Positions 36,799 to 45,521 of a DNA stretch of 64,000 bases are shown one piece after another (within the stretch, counting starts at the first letter, position 1; each line of letters starts with the position of its first letter). The DNA is from Mycoplasma sp. CAG:956 (lineage in GTDB: Bacteria > Bacillota_I > Bacilli_A > RF39 > UBA660). The notes beneath the pieces are model-generated. The model saw only the letters and a list, made by a program, of their open reading frames with translations, was not told the DNA's origin and searched no databases. The stretch is taken from positions 14,157 through 78,156 of the forward strand of contig HF993083.1 of NCBI GenBank assembly GCA_000433475.1. The letters run 5' to 3'. Both the position numbers and the translations under genes were made by a program.

Positions 36799-38136
36799 AT
36801 GGAGGAAAAAGTCTTAGATAGTGTTTATAACAAATATGCTTTTCTATTTCAAAATAAGAGTGAATATTTAACTAAAGTAAGACAAGCAATAGAAAAATAT
36901 GAAAATTGGGCTTTAAGTAGTTCAAATATAGAGTTATTCTTATATGAATTAGAAGTAATTATGCATAAATATTTAAAAGAAAGATTAAATGAAAATCCTT
37001 TTGATGTTTTAGATAAGTATATTGAGATAAATTTAAAAAATTGTACGAACTATTTAGGTGCTTTAGAAGATTTAGCTAAATTTTGTGATACCAATTATTT
37101 AATATTAAGTACTGATTTAGTAAAGAAATTATTACTTGATAATGTTATTTTAAATAATATAGTTGGTAATGTTTGCAAGAAATATTTAAATAGTATAAAA
37201 ATTGGTCGTTTTAATAATGAAACTACAAATAAACTAGTTAGAGAATTCGTTTATATCTATTGTGACTTAGAAAAGATTGAAATAGCTTATGAAAACAGTA
37301 GTTATTCATATTTAAGATATAGTTTGCCTCCTTTTGATACGAAAGAACAAGAGATTGCGGCAATTAAAAAAGCTAAAGACGGTGATAATGCTGCAAAAGA
37401 AGAGATTATTTTAAGAAGTGTTAGGTTAGTTTATAGTATTGCTAAAAGGTACTGTTCTGAGGGAATTAGTATGGAAGATTTAATTCAAGAAGGTATAGAA
37501 GGAATATTATATGCTATTAATGGTTATAATTTTGATTATGATATTAAATTTAATTCTTATGCTTATGAATGGATTAGACAAAAGATATCAAGATATGTTA
37601 TATCAAAAGAACATTATTTTGGGGGAGCATTTACTAATGCTAAGTTATATGGTGAATATGAAAAAGTGTATGAAAAATTATGCTCTAAATTAGATAGAGA
37701 ACCAACTATAAAAGAAGTAGCAGAGGTTTTAAAAGTACCTAGTTCTAAATTATATATGGTTATAATTAGTAATACCTCTAATGTTAGTTTAGATGAACCA
37801 ATAGATAGTGATACTCCTTCTAGTATTAGTGAATTTTTAGCTGATGATAGTAGTGATTTTGTTTTGGAACATGAAGATAAAGAATATCTTGAAAATATAG
37901 ATAACTTATTAGAGAGTATGGGTTTAACTAAAAGAGAAAAAGAAGTTATTAAGTTAAGAAATGGATTAGATGATTTAGGAATTACTAGAACTAAGGTCGA
38001 AGTAGCAGAGATGCTAGGACTTACTCATCAAAGAGTTGCCCAATTAGAAAAAGTTGGGTTAGAAAAAATAAGAAGTTATATGAATAGTGAAGAAAAGAAT
38101 AATAAGAAAAGATTAAAACTTGAGAAAAAAAATTAA
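36799..38136 (+). CDS. Sigma-70 family factor with unusual N-terminal domain (second of pair)
   Basis: A 445-residue paralogue of the preceding factor, 33 bases downstream. The ATG at 36799 is chosen because GGAAG lies eight bases upstream and MEEK matches the MEER start of the first copy. It has the same roughly 185-residue N-terminal domain, ending YLRYSLPPFDTKEQE, then region 2 (MEDLIQEGIEGILYAING, KFNSYAYEWIRQKISRY), region 3 and region 4 (TKVEVAEMLGLTHQRVAQLE). A lysine-rich tail closes it. The two probably arose by duplication and then diverged. Their targets are unknown. Confidence 0.85.
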   Translation: MEEKVLDSVYNKYAFLFQNKSEYLTKVRQAIEKYENWALSSSNIELFLYELEVIMHKYLKERLNENPFDVLDKYIEINLKNCTNYLGALEDLAKFCDTNYLILSTDLVKKLLLDNVILNNIVGNVCKKYLNSIKIGRFNNETTNKLVREFVYIYCDLEKIEIAYENSSYSYLRYSLPPFDTKEQEIAAIKKAKDGDNAAKEEIILRSVRLVYSIAKRYCSEGISMEDLIQEGIEGILYAINGYNFDYDIKFNSYAYEWIRQKISRYVISKEHYFGGAFTNAKLYGEYEKVYEKLCSKLDREPTIKEVAEVLKVPSSKLYMVIISNTSNVSLDEPIDSDTPSSISEFLADDSSDFVLEHEDKEYLENIDNLLESMGLTKREKEVIKLRNGLDDLGITRTKVEVAEMLGLTHQRVAQLEKVGLEKIRSYMNSEEKNNKKRLKLEKKN

Positions 38137-38156
38137 TAGATTAATTATTAAATTTT

Positions 38157-38165
38157 TGCTATACT
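38157..38165 (+). promoter_or_regulatory. Extended -10 promoter of the desulfurase gene
   Basis: TGCTATACT lies 23 bases before the cysteine desulfurase start. Confidence 0.5.
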
Positions 38166-38188
38166 TAGAACAGGTATAAGGTGATAGT

Positions 38189-39322
38189 ATGATTTATTTA
38201 GATTATAGTGCAACAACTCCAGTTAATCCTGAGGTTTTAGATAGTTTAGTTAAGGTTAGTAGGGATTATATTGGTAATCCTAATTCTATGCATAATTTAG
38301 GGGTAAAATCGAGAGCTCTTTTAAAAAGTGCAACTAGGCAGATAGCAGATTGTCTAAATGTTAAAATGGAAGAAATTATTTATACAAGTGGTGCTACGGA
38401 GGCTAATAATACGGCTTTGCTTGGTGTTGCCTTAAGATATAAAAATAGGGGTAATCATATAATATTATCCAAATTAGAGCATCCTTCGGAATATGTACTG
38501 GCTAATTATTTAGAGAACTTAGGCTTTAGAATTAGTTATGTTAATAATGATTCTGATGGGTTAATAGATTTAGATGATTTAAAGAGTTTAATAACGGATA
38601 AAACCATATTAGTAAGTATTGTGGGAGTTAATAGTGAAGTAGGAGTTAGACAACCATTAAAAACTATAAGACAAATAATTAAGAAAGAAAATCCTAATAC
38701 TATATTTCATAGTGATTTAACACAAGCCTTAGGAAAAGTGGCTATTAATTTAAATGATGTCGATTTAGCTAGTTTTTCAGGTCATAAAATATACGGTCCA
38801 AAGGGAATCGGCTTACTTTATAAAAGTGAAAAAGTCGATATAGTTCCGTTAATTCATGGTAGTAGTAAAGATTTTCCATTACGTGCTGGAACACCTCCTC
38901 TTCATTTAATCGTGGCTTTATCAAAAGCTATTAGATTATGTTTAATTGATTTAGATAAAAAAGAATTATATGTTAAAAAATTAAATGAAAAGATTGTAGA
39001 TGATTTAAGTCATTATCCTAATTTGAAATTTAATAATACTAAGTATTCAATATATAATGTAATTAATATAAGTTTAATGGATATTAAGCCGGAAAGTTTT
39101 GTACATGCCATGGAAGATCATGAAGTATATATAAGTACTAATACAGCTTGTTCATCAGGAGAATTATCTACTTCAGTTATGGCTTTATATGGTGATAAAA
39201 AACGAGCAATGACTACTATTAGAATAAGTTTATCATGTAATACTACTATGGATGAAGTTAATAAGTTTTTAACTTTCTTCCATGGGGAATATCAAAGATT
39301 TATAAGATTAAAAGGTAAGTAA
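38189..39322 (+). CDS. Cysteine desulfurase (NifS/IscS-like)
   Basis: A 377-residue class V PLP enzyme that takes sulfur from cysteine as an enzyme persulfide. The start MIYLDYSATTPVNPEVL is typical. The PLP lysine is in SGHKIYGPKGIG (about residue 199), TSGATEANN contacts the cofactor, and the catalytic cysteine is in the loop TNTACSSGE (about 315). In this type it commonly supplies ThiI for tRNA thiolation or an Fe-S scaffold. Neither partner is adjacent, so the specific acceptor is unknown. Confidence 0.92.
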   Translation: MIYLDYSATTPVNPEVLDSLVKVSRDYIGNPNSMHNLGVKSRALLKSATRQIADCLNVKMEEIIYTSGATEANNTALLGVALRYKNRGNHIILSKLEHPSEYVLANYLENLGFRISYVNNDSDGLIDLDDLKSLITDKTILVSIVGVNSEVGVRQPLKTIRQIIKKENPNTIFHSDLTQALGKVAINLNDVDLASFSGHKIYGPKGIGLLYKSEKVDIVPLIHGSSKDFPLRAGTPPLHLIVALSKAIRLCLIDLDKKELYVKKLNEKIVDDLSHYPNLKFNNTKYSIYNVINISLMDIKPESFVHAMEDHEVYISTNTACSSGELSTSVMALYGDKKRAMTTIRISLSCNTTMDEVNKFLTFFHGEYQRFIRLKGK

Positions 39323-39325
39323 GTA

Positions 39326-39367
39326 AAAAAATCTCTAGAATTAAGTTAAGTTTTAGGGGTTTTTTAG
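39326..39367 (+). terminator. Terminator after the desulfurase gene
   Basis: aaatctctaga pairs with ttttaggggttt through several G-U pairs and is followed by a T run. The stem is moderately weak. Confidence 0.5.
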
Positions 39368-39467
39368 ATGTACTTAAGTATGGCATAATTTAATGAAAAG
39401 TAAAAATAAAAATGTTTAATACGTAATATTTAAAATGTTAAAATGGTACTATGAAGTGGGTGTTTTC

Positions 39468-40442
39468 ATGTTAATTAATAGTAAAGAAATAGGTAAAAAC
39501 TTAAAAAAAATAAGAATAGAAAAAGGGCTATCTCAGGAGCAACTGGCAAAAAAAATAAATTATACTAGACAAAATATATCAAAGTGGGAAAATGGCATTT
39601 CTTTTCCAGCAGATGATATTATTATTAATAAATTATCAACTATTTTAGAAATTTCCAAAGAAGAATTATTAAATTCCCAAAAAGAAAAAGATATTTTGAA
39701 GAATAAAAAGAATATTTATTATTGGTTATTTGGCTTATTAATAATTCTATTGTTAGTTTTAGGGATAATTTGTTACTTTATTTTGAATCAAAAAATTTAT
39801 AAAATTAATATAGATGGCATTTTTTCTGGAGTATATACTAGTAATTTTAGAGAAAGATATTTAAATTTATATACAAATGGATATATAGAAAATTTGAAAG
39901 GATTATATTTATATACTGTATATAATAACGAAGAAAAGTATATCTTAAAAACTGCTGAGAATGATATTAATGTTTATGAGAAGGGGGATTCCTATGAATA
40001 CAATTTAAGGTATGTTTTTAAGTGTGGCTTACATTTAGTTCTATTTTATCAAGATGAAACTTATGATAAATATGATTATTATTTAAATAATGATAAGGCT
40101 GATGATACTTGCGACTATGAATATGTTTATAAAAACAATTCTGTTTTAGAAAATTATGGTTTTGTAAAAGATGGCTTTAGTTATATTTATACTTTTGATA
40201 ATACTAAGTTAATTTATAATGGTTATGGTTATCACTTGGACTTAATAGATAATGAAACAATTGAAAGTGTTGAAACTCTTGGTGAATTTCACTTTTTATA
40301 TGAAAAATATAATAAAAGTACGGGTAACCAACAAGACGAAATAGTTGAAATTAAAGAAGAAAAAGACTGCATAGAAGAAAAATGTGCAACTTATGAAGAT
40401 TATGCTAAGTTTATCAATTTTTTAACTAATGTTAATAGATAA
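39468..40442 (+). CDS. Membrane-anchored XRE-family regulator
   Basis: A 324-residue protein; the ATG at 39468 follows AGTGGG and gives MLINSKEIGKNLKKIR. Residues about 9-65 form an XRE helix-turn-helix (LSQEQLAKKINYTRQNISKW). A single membrane helix (about 84-106, LFGLLIILLLVLGIICYFIL) then leads to an extracytoplasmic region of about 215 residues rich in Tyr and Asp, with one visible pair DCIEEKC. It is a one-component design that could sense an outside signal and bind DNA directly. It is followed by a perfect terminator and a secreted-protein, FtsX-like and VanZ-like gene set, which it may control. Confidence 0.82.
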   Translation: MLINSKEIGKNLKKIRIEKGLSQEQLAKKINYTRQNISKWENGISFPADDIIINKLSTILEISKEELLNSQKEKDILKNKKNIYYWLFGLLIILLLVLGIICYFILNQKIYKINIDGIFSGVYTSNFRERYLNLYTNGYIENLKGLYLYTVYNNEEKYILKTAENDINVYEKGDSYEYNLRYVFKCGLHLVLFYQDETYDKYDYYLNNDKADDTCDYEYVYKNNSVLENYGFVKDGFSYIYTFDNTKLIYNGYGYHLDLIDNETIESVETLGEFHFLYEKYNKSTGNQQDEIVEIKEEKDCIEEKCATYEDYAKFINFLTNVNR

Positions 40443-40443
40443 T

Positions 40444-40490
40444 AATTGCGGGTGCAACTAAAAAGTTGCACCCGCAATTTTGTATTTTAG
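40444..40490 (+). terminator. Strong terminator
   Basis: A perfect sixteen-pair stem, aattgcgggtgcaact with agttgcacccgcaatt, has a four-A loop and is followed by ttgtatttt. It is unusually GC-rich for this window. Confidence 0.92.
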
Positions 40491-40520
40491 TTTATAATTT
40501 TTGGGGAAAAGGATAAAATT

Positions 40521-40946
40521 ATGAAAAAAATTGCAAGAAACACATTCTTAGTTGGATTAATTGTATTATCTATAGGTATTGTTAAAGCAACAGAAATTTA
40601 TTATCAAACTACGGTTACTGTTGGATGTCCATACAAATTAGTAGGACAATATAGAAATTTTGGGGCTGGTGAACAAAAAATCGAATTAAATAAAATTAAT
40701 TTAGGCACTGCTGAAAGGCAGGAAATAGAAATTGAATATCAGCAAAAGACACTTGTAGGAAGTACAAAGTTAGGTAAAGAAAGACTCGAAATTGTGTATT
40801 CAGAGCCAATGAACTTTTCAAAAACTTTTCAATTTGGCAATCAGAAAAAATCTGGAAAAAGAAGATATATATTTTATAACAACTTATCTGGACAAAATAA
40901 CACAGCCATCTTTATTGATGACGTAAAAATGTATCCAAGGGCATAG
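40521..40946 (+). CDS. Small secreted protein of unknown function
   Basis: A 141-residue protein with a signal peptide (MKKIARNTFLVGLIVLSIG, cleavage probably near VKATEI). The mature part of about 115 residues is probably beta-rich, with one cysteine (VGCPYKL) and many Lys and Gln. I do not recognise the family. It stands between a membrane-anchored regulator and an FtsX-like permease gene, which is reminiscent of bacteriocin or peptide-export loci, but no leader-peptide motif or ABC ATPase is visible. A GGGG/AAGGA ribosome site precedes it. Confidence 0.65.
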   Translation: MKKIARNTFLVGLIVLSIGIVKATEIYYQTTVTVGCPYKLVGQYRNFGAGEQKIELNKINLGTAERQEIEIEYQQKTLVGSTKLGKERLEIVYSEPMNFSKTFQFGNQKKSGKRRYIFYNNLSGQNNTAIFIDDVKMYPRA

Positions 40947-40947
40947 T

Positions 40948-40992
40948 TAAAGCCAAAGACAGTTGCTTTAATTTCTGTCTTTAGCTTTATAA
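40948..40992 (+). terminator. Hairpin between the secreted-protein and permease genes
   Basis: taaagccaaagacag pairs with ctgtctttagcttta with one mismatch. The T run is poor, so it may be a partial terminator or mRNA-stability hairpin that lowers downstream expression. Confidence 0.55.
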
Positions 40993-41014
40993 TTAAAAAA
41001 GAAGGTATATTAAT

Positions 41015-42088
41015 ATGAAATTTATAAATACAATTTTTAAATATATAGATACTTATAAAAGAAATATTTTAGTAATAATGCTTATTTTAATAACGGTAAG
41101 TGGAATACTTGGAATATCTTATTATATGTTTTTTAATAATAAGATAGAAAAATATCAAAAAAATAATTATATGTTTAAAGTTTATCATGCTGGTTATATA
41201 GATGGTGATTATAGTACATATAACAAACTAAAAGAAAGTAAGTACGTAGTTGATATATTTAGCACAAAAGAATACACAGCATCCGTTATTTTTAAAAATG
41301 GATGGACCGTTGATTTATTTGGAACTATTCCAAATAATATGAATATGGTTGATGGTCGTACCTTTAATATAGATAGTGATGATGAAATAATATGCCCAGA
41401 TAATTTTAATGATGATGAAACTGAGTTTTTAAAAAATAAAACAAAGAATATTTCTCAATATTTAAATAAAAGTCTTATTTTAACTGATTATGATGATAAT
41501 GAAACGAAAGTAAAATTAGTGGGAATTTTTGCTTCTAAAGATGGTGTTTATGAACCAACATATTGTTTTGCATCACATAAAACATTACAAAAAATAAATG
41601 AAAAAATGCCCCAATATTATAATTCTGAAAGTATTTATATTCAAATTGATGATAATAGTAACTTAGAAAAACTAAAAGAACAATTTCCAACAATTAACTT
41701 TTCTAAAATACAAGAAGCAAATAACGATATCAGAAATTTAGTCTGTGGTATATGTTTATTTATTTATGTTGTCAGTTTATTTATTATAATAGAAATAATG
41801 CGAAAAATTGCAGTAAATGTCAAAGCTCAAGGTAGTATTAAAAATAAAATAATATCTGTTTTAAAATTAGAATTAAAACCATTAATAATTGGCATAATGA
41901 TTGGTCTTGTTATAACTTTTATTATAAATTATTTGGTTATTCCTAAATTAATTCCAAGTATTTATTTATTTTATAATAATTATGCTGAGGTTAAAATTAT
42001 ATATGTTCTTTTAAATATTTTGGTAACTGGTCTTATTGTTGTAATGAGTAATCTTAGGAGTGTCATGAAGATAGAGGTTAAAAAATGA
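41015..42088 (+). CDS. FtsX/MacB-like membrane protein
   Basis: A 357-residue protein with one N-terminal membrane helix (about 18-38), an extracytoplasmic domain of about 200 residues, and three C-terminal helices (about 240-262, 290-312, 328-350). This is the half-permease topology of FtsX/MacB (DUF214-like) transporters. No ATPase gene is adjacent, so it may borrow one or act without one. It overlaps the VanZ-like gene by four bases (ATGA), showing coupled expression. Confidence 0.65.
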   Translation: MKFINTIFKYIDTYKRNILVIMLILITVSGILGISYYMFFNNKIEKYQKNNYMFKVYHAGYIDGDYSTYNKLKESKYVVDIFSTKEYTASVIFKNGWTVDLFGTIPNNMNMVDGRTFNIDSDDEIICPDNFNDDETEFLKNKTKNISQYLNKSLILTDYDDNETKVKLVGIFASKDGVYEPTYCFASHKTLQKINEKMPQYYNSESIYIQIDDNSNLEKLKEQFPTINFSKIQEANNDIRNLVCGICLFIYVVSLFIIIEIMRKIAVNVKAQGSIKNKIISVLKLELKPLIIGIMIGLVITFIINYLVIPKLIPSIYLFYNNYAEVKIIYVLLNILVTGLIVVMSNLRSVMKIEVKK

Positions 42089-42822
42089 AAAAAGGAAAAA
42101 TATTTCAAGAATTATTTAAAATTTCTCTTGTATTATTAGGAGTTTATCTTTTAGAAGTTATCTGTTTTAATTTATATGTCAATATAAAGATATTTATTAT
42201 TTTAGTATTTCTTGTTTGTATTAATATTTACTGTAAAAATTATTTTTTAGTAATTGAAGATAAAGACTATTCGTATGTTGAAAAAATGATTTTATTTTAT
42301 TCTGTAATTTATTTTTTAATTTTATTACTTGTTACTAGTTTTTTTCGAGGTCAAAGAATTGTAACTTCAAATTTTCATCAAGTTAATTTTATTCCAATTA
42401 TAAATACTATTAAAGATATAAAACTAATATTATTTTCTAAAAAATTGTGGATGTTAAGTACTATTTTGGGTAATATTGTGATGTTTATTCCTTTTAGTTA
42501 TCTCTTACCAAGACTTAAGAAAAATATGAATTTTAGGAAAACTATAATGTTAATATTAGGATTATCTTTTCTAATTGAATCTTTTCAATATATGTTTGGA
42601 ACTGGTGTTTTTGATATAGATGATATTATTTTAAATGGAGTTGGAGCAATTATTACTTATCCTTTACTAAATAATAGTCGTTTTTCTAAAATTGTTGATA
42701 AATTTATTCTGCTTAAAACTTTTAAATTTTCAATTAAAGACTATTTAGAAATTAGTATTATCATTCTTTTAGGATTATTTTTTCTAATCTTTTTAATATC
42801 TTCATATTGGAAACTAATTTAA
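42085..42822 (+). CDS. VanZ-like family membrane protein
   Basis: A 245-residue protein with about six membrane helices. The VanZ-like core is recognisable in NFIPIINTIKDIK, LGNIVMFIPFSYLLP, ESFQYMFGTGVFDIDDIILNGVG. VanZ proteins give low-level teicoplanin resistance in enterococci, but most family members have unknown roles. It is the last gene of the cassette, starting inside the stop of the FtsX-like gene. Confidence 0.82.
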   Translation: MKKGKIFQELFKISLVLLGVYLLEVICFNLYVNIKIFIILVFLVCINIYCKNYFLVIEDKDYSYVEKMILFYSVIYFLILLLVTSFFRGQRIVTSNFHQVNFIPIINTIKDIKLILFSKKLWMLSTILGNIVMFIPFSYLLPRLKKNMNFRKTIMLILGLSFLIESFQYMFGTGVFDIDDIILNGVGAIITYPLLNNSRFSKIVDKFILLKTFKFSIKDYLEISIIILLGLFFLIFLISSYWKLI

Positions 42823-42836
42823 AAGAAAAATTTTAG

Positions 42837-42888
42837 TATGCAAAATAAAAAGGTTTAGTGTTTCCGCTAGACCGTTTTATTTTGCATA
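42837..42888. terminator. Bidirectional terminator
   Basis: A long palindrome: tatgcaaaataaaa and ttttattttgcata flank the inner stem ggtttagtg/cgctagacc with a tttc loop. T runs occur on both strands. It separates the convergent VanZ-like and ferredoxin genes. Confidence 0.8.
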
Positions 42889-42952
42889 TAGTGCAAGAAA
42901 AATGAAATAGTTAATTATTTCTCTCTACACGATTTGTTTACTTTTTATAAAA

Positions 42953-43210
42953 TTAAGCTGCAATAGGCTCAGTTTCAGCACTTTCATCCTTTTTTACAAA
43001 TTCGATAGTGTTGTCTTTTGCCTCTTCAGCTAATTTGATTGCACTAACTGGACAAGAATCAATGGCATTTTGTAGAGTATCACTTTCAAGGTTATCTTGA
43101 CTCTTTACTTCTGATAAACCAGCATCATTTATGGCGAAATGTTCTTCATCCATAGCAGCACACATACCGCATCCCATACAAACACTATCGTCTACTATTA
43201 ATTTTTTCAT
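42953..43210 (-). CDS. Ferredoxin, single 4Fe-4S type
   Basis: An 85-residue electron carrier. CMGCGMC (residues 11-17) and a later CP (about 53) supply the four ligands of one 4Fe-4S cluster, as in the short Bacillus-type ferredoxins. The C-terminal tail is acidic. AGGAGG lies just upstream of the ATG. It is transcribed alone, convergent to the VanZ-like gene. Its redox partners are not visible here. Confidence 0.92.
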   Translation of the reverse strand: MKKLIVDDSVCMGCGMCAAMDEEHFAINDAGLSEVKSQDNLESDTLQNAIDSCPVSAIKLAEEAKDNTIEFVKKDESAETEPIAA

Positions 43211-43285
43211 ATTATTTCCTCCTAAGTAATTATATCAATAATTGTGTAAAAAAGTAAATTAGTAATACCAAAAAATTACAAATTA

Positions 43286-43294
43286 TGCTATTAT
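43286..43294 (+). promoter_or_regulatory. Extended -10 promoter
   Basis: TGCTATTAT lies 31 bases before the next start codon. Confidence 0.4.
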
Positions 43295-43325
43295 GTTATT
43301 GATGGATAGTAATTGAGGTAATGAT

Positions 43326-44357
43326 ATGAACAATGATTATAATGATACTACACCAAGTCGTGTTAAAAAAAATGCAAATCTTTATAGAAGAATAGATGCT
43401 TCTACAATTGATGATATTGAGATAAATCAACCAGAAGAAGTAATTGAATCAAACACATCGACTATTGATGTAGAAAAACTAAAAAGTATGCTTGATAAAA
43501 AATATCGTGATCCTAGTAGTAATACTTTAAAAGATGTTGATCATAAACCAGTTGATAGACAAATAAATTTAGAAGAAACTAGAGAATATAATTTAGATGA
43601 GATATTAAATAAAGCTAAAGCCAATGATGATACTGATTATGGTGTTGAAAGACTGAAGAAACTAAGTGATACAAATGTTTCTATATTAGATGGATTAAAT
43701 ATTAAAGATAATGATACTTCTAAAGATGAGATTAATGGTGCTGAAAAGTTAAGTAAGAGTAAAGTAAGTAGTGATTCTAAAAAATTAATTGAACTTATTG
43801 ATACCATTAATTTAAAAGAACAAGAAGGTTATGATGCTTTATTAAATGAATCTAATAATAATTATGACGATGATACTAGAGATGATAATAAAAAAGCTAG
43901 TTTATTAGATGATTTTGATTTAGAAGATACAACTTCTAATGAACCACTTGATATGTTAAGCGAATTAACTGGTACTGATGAAGATACTAAAGTAGTGGGA
44001 GCATCTGAAATAGTTAGTAATAAAGACTTAGAAGATGAAAGTCCTAAATTAGATAATAAAGATGATAAATATGATGATATTGATTTAGAAAATAGTGATG
44101 ATGATTTTGATACTACAGAAGTAGTTAGTAGAGATGATACTGATGATTTTACTGATAGTATGGAACTTACAACTACCCAAATATTTACTAAAGATGACTT
44201 TGAAGATTTTGATGATTTAAAAGAGGCTACTAAACCGCGTATATTTGTTAAAATATTAATATTTTTAATAGTTATTGCCGTTATTATTGGTACTGTCTTT
44301 GTTTTAGATCGTGTATTAGATTTAGGTATATTAAGTAGATTAGGTATAAATATATAA
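43326..44357 (+). CDS. Acidic protein with C-terminal membrane anchor, unknown function
   Basis: A 343-residue protein that is highly acidic and probably disordered over the first 310 residues, rich in Asp, Asn, Ser and Thr. A single hydrophobic helix (about 312-333, FVKILIFLIVIAVIIGTVFV) near the C-terminus would anchor it with the acidic part in the cytoplasm. I do not recognise it. Repeated Asp-rich blocks such as DDFDTTEVVSRDD occur in the last third. The next gene encodes a YunB-like protein. Two other proteins in this region share the C-terminal anchor design. Confidence 0.65.
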   Translation: MNNDYNDTTPSRVKKNANLYRRIDASTIDDIEINQPEEVIESNTSTIDVEKLKSMLDKKYRDPSSNTLKDVDHKPVDRQINLEETREYNLDEILNKAKANDDTDYGVERLKKLSDTNVSILDGLNIKDNDTSKDEINGAEKLSKSKVSSDSKKLIELIDTINLKEQEGYDALLNESNNNYDDDTRDDNKKASLLDDFDLEDTTSNEPLDMLSELTGTDEDTKVVGASEIVSNKDLEDESPKLDNKDDKYDDIDLENSDDDFDTTEVVSRDDTDDFTDSMELTTTQIFTKDDFEDFDDLKEATKPRIFVKILIFLIVIAVIIGTVFVLDRVLDLGILSRLGINI

Positions 44358-44368
44358 TAAAAAATAGA

Positions 44369-44404
44369 AGAGAAGAAAATTTAAAAATAATCTTCTCTTT
44401 TTTA
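44369..44404 (+). terminator. Rho-independent terminator
   Basis: agagaaga pairs with tcttctct and is followed by ttttttatt. Confidence 0.7.
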
Positions 44405-44426
44405 TTATGGGTTAATATATTTTAAT

Positions 44427-45125
44427 ATGAAAAGATTTAAAAAACCTAGAGATATTAATTTATTATGGATATATACAATATTAATTTTAATAGAAGTTAT
44501 ATGGTCTATTAATAGTATTGGCAAGTTAATAAGTCCTAAATTAATTAATATAGTTAAGAATAATATAGTATATTATGATAATTTATTAGTAGAAGAATAT
44601 GTTGATACTAAAGAATTAAGAAGTAATTTAGTTGATAATTTAATTACTTTAGATAAGAATAAAAATGAAGAAATAATAAATATTAATATTGATACAGCTA
44701 AGTCTTATGAATTAATGGCAAATATTGTAAAAGAGTTAAAAGGTAAGTCTAATAATTATGGTGATGTTGATTCTTATGCTAAAAATAAACGAGGAAGTAT
44801 GGTACTTAGGTATCCAATAGGACTTGCTAGTTCTAATATATTACTTAATAATTTAGGGTATCGTATTCCTTTAAAGTTAATACTTAATAGTAATGTTTTA
44901 ACGGGTATTAAAACTAAAGTTACTAATTATGGTTTAAATAATGCGTTAATTGAAGTTTATCTAAGGGTAAGTTTTGTTTCTAATGTTATTTATTTTAATA
45001 TGGATGAGGCACTTAAAAGTGATTATGAAATTCTTTTAGCAAGTCGGATGGTAATGGGGAGAGTTCCAGATATGTTTAATGGTTATTTAGAAAAAAATAT
45101 TGAAAATAATAATATTAAAAGTTAA
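44427..45125 (+). CDS. YunB-like sporulation-associated protein
   Basis: A 232-residue protein with an N-terminal membrane helix (about 12-32) and a C-terminal domain matching the YunB family: YPIGLASSNILLNNLGYRIP, then IKTKVTNYGLNNALIEVYLR. In B. subtilis yunB is needed for efficient sporulation. It is unclear whether this organism sporulates; the protein may have another envelope role. It follows a terminator by about 20 bases, and I see no strong promoter there. The small duplicated locus begins about 110 bases downstream. Confidence 0.8.
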   Translation: MKRFKKPRDINLLWIYTILILIEVIWSINSIGKLISPKLINIVKNNIVYYDNLLVEEYVDTKELRSNLVDNLITLDKNKNEEIININIDTAKSYELMANIVKELKGKSNNYGDVDSYAKNKRGSMVLRYPIGLASSNILLNNLGYRIPLKLILNSNVLTGIKTKVTNYGLNNALIEVYLRVSFVSNVIYFNMDEALKSDYEILLASRMVMGRVPDMFNGYLEKNIENNNIKS

Positions 45126-45285
45126 TAATTTAAAATTTAAGGAAATATCATACATTGATAGATTTGTACCGGTTATTGTGGTACCATATTTGTTAGATAC
45201 ATTTGATTGTTAGATGTTTTGACCTCGGTCCATATTTTAATTTTTTAGAAATGGAAGGAGGTTGGTCCTAGAATGAAGGAAAAGG

Positions 45286-45360
45286 ATGGAGTATTTGGTT
45301 GCTCTTATTGTTATATTGGTCTTAATCGACAAAATAACAAATTCCAACAAAAGGGATTAG
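45286..45360 (+). CDS. Candidate type I toxin: 24-residue hydrophobic peptide, copy 1
   Basis: An ATG preceded by AAGGAAAAGG opens a 24-codon frame that begins MEYLVALIVILVLIDK and ends in a charged tail (NSNKRD). It would be a single membrane-spanning helix. The second copy at 63795 encodes MEYLVVLIIILVLIAG with most codons changed at third positions, which is evidence that this frame is under selection. Small membrane peptides of this kind are toxins in type I systems such as Fst and TxpA; the sequence itself matches neither family clearly. A convergent promoter and hairpins downstream support an antisense regulator. An alternative frame from 45273 is also open but is not conserved as protein. 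Confidence 0.65.
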   Translation: MEYLVALIVILVLIDKITNSNKRD

Positions 45361-45385
45361 TTTTTAACTTAAAAAAGGGGGAAAC

Positions 45386-45515
45386 TAAAAAACATCTACT
45401 CAAGCTTATGAATAGATGTTTTTCACACTTTAATTATTAATGGGCTGAGAAACATCTAACATGCAAAAATCAAATGTATCTCTTTTTAAATTTTAAGAAC
45501 AACCAAGTTCTTTCA
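45386..45515 (-). ncRNA. Candidate antisense RNA (antitoxin)
   Basis: A promoter on the minus strand (TTGCAA, 16 bases, TATACT) would start an RNA near 45515 that runs toward the peptide gene and ends at the hairpin aaaaacatcta/tagatgttttt, followed on this strand by a T-rich stretch. The RNA of about 130 bases would be complementary to the 3' part of the peptide mRNA, including its second hairpin. This is inferred from sequence layout only. Confidence 0.5.
45447..45487 (+). terminator. Terminator of the peptide mRNA
   Basis: gagaaacat pairs with atgtatctc (one mismatch) and is followed by ttttt. The sequence is conserved in the second copy. Confidence 0.5.
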
Positions 45516-45521
45516 CTAAGT

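Larger units (their letters stand above)
45240..45487 (+). repeat. Small duplicated locus, copy 1 (candidate toxin-antitoxin)
   Basis: This interval and 63749-64000 are related along their length. Shared landmarks in order are tttttagaaatgga, ggtcc, atgaagga, a 24-26 codon hydrophobic reading frame, a hairpin aaaaacatcta/tagatgttttt and a second conserved block aaacatctaac...caaatgtatctctttt. There is no larger gene in 45126-45706; this unit is what the gap holds. Confidence 0.8.

Noticed and set aside
42953..43210. Ferredoxin as part of the VanZ cassette
   Set aside because: It is on the other strand behind a bidirectional terminator.
45273..45439. Alternative reading frame from the ATG at 45273 in the duplicated locus
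   Set aside because: Open in both copies, but the two products differ much more than the hydrophobic frame, and the start lies on the ribosome-site side of the peptide gene.
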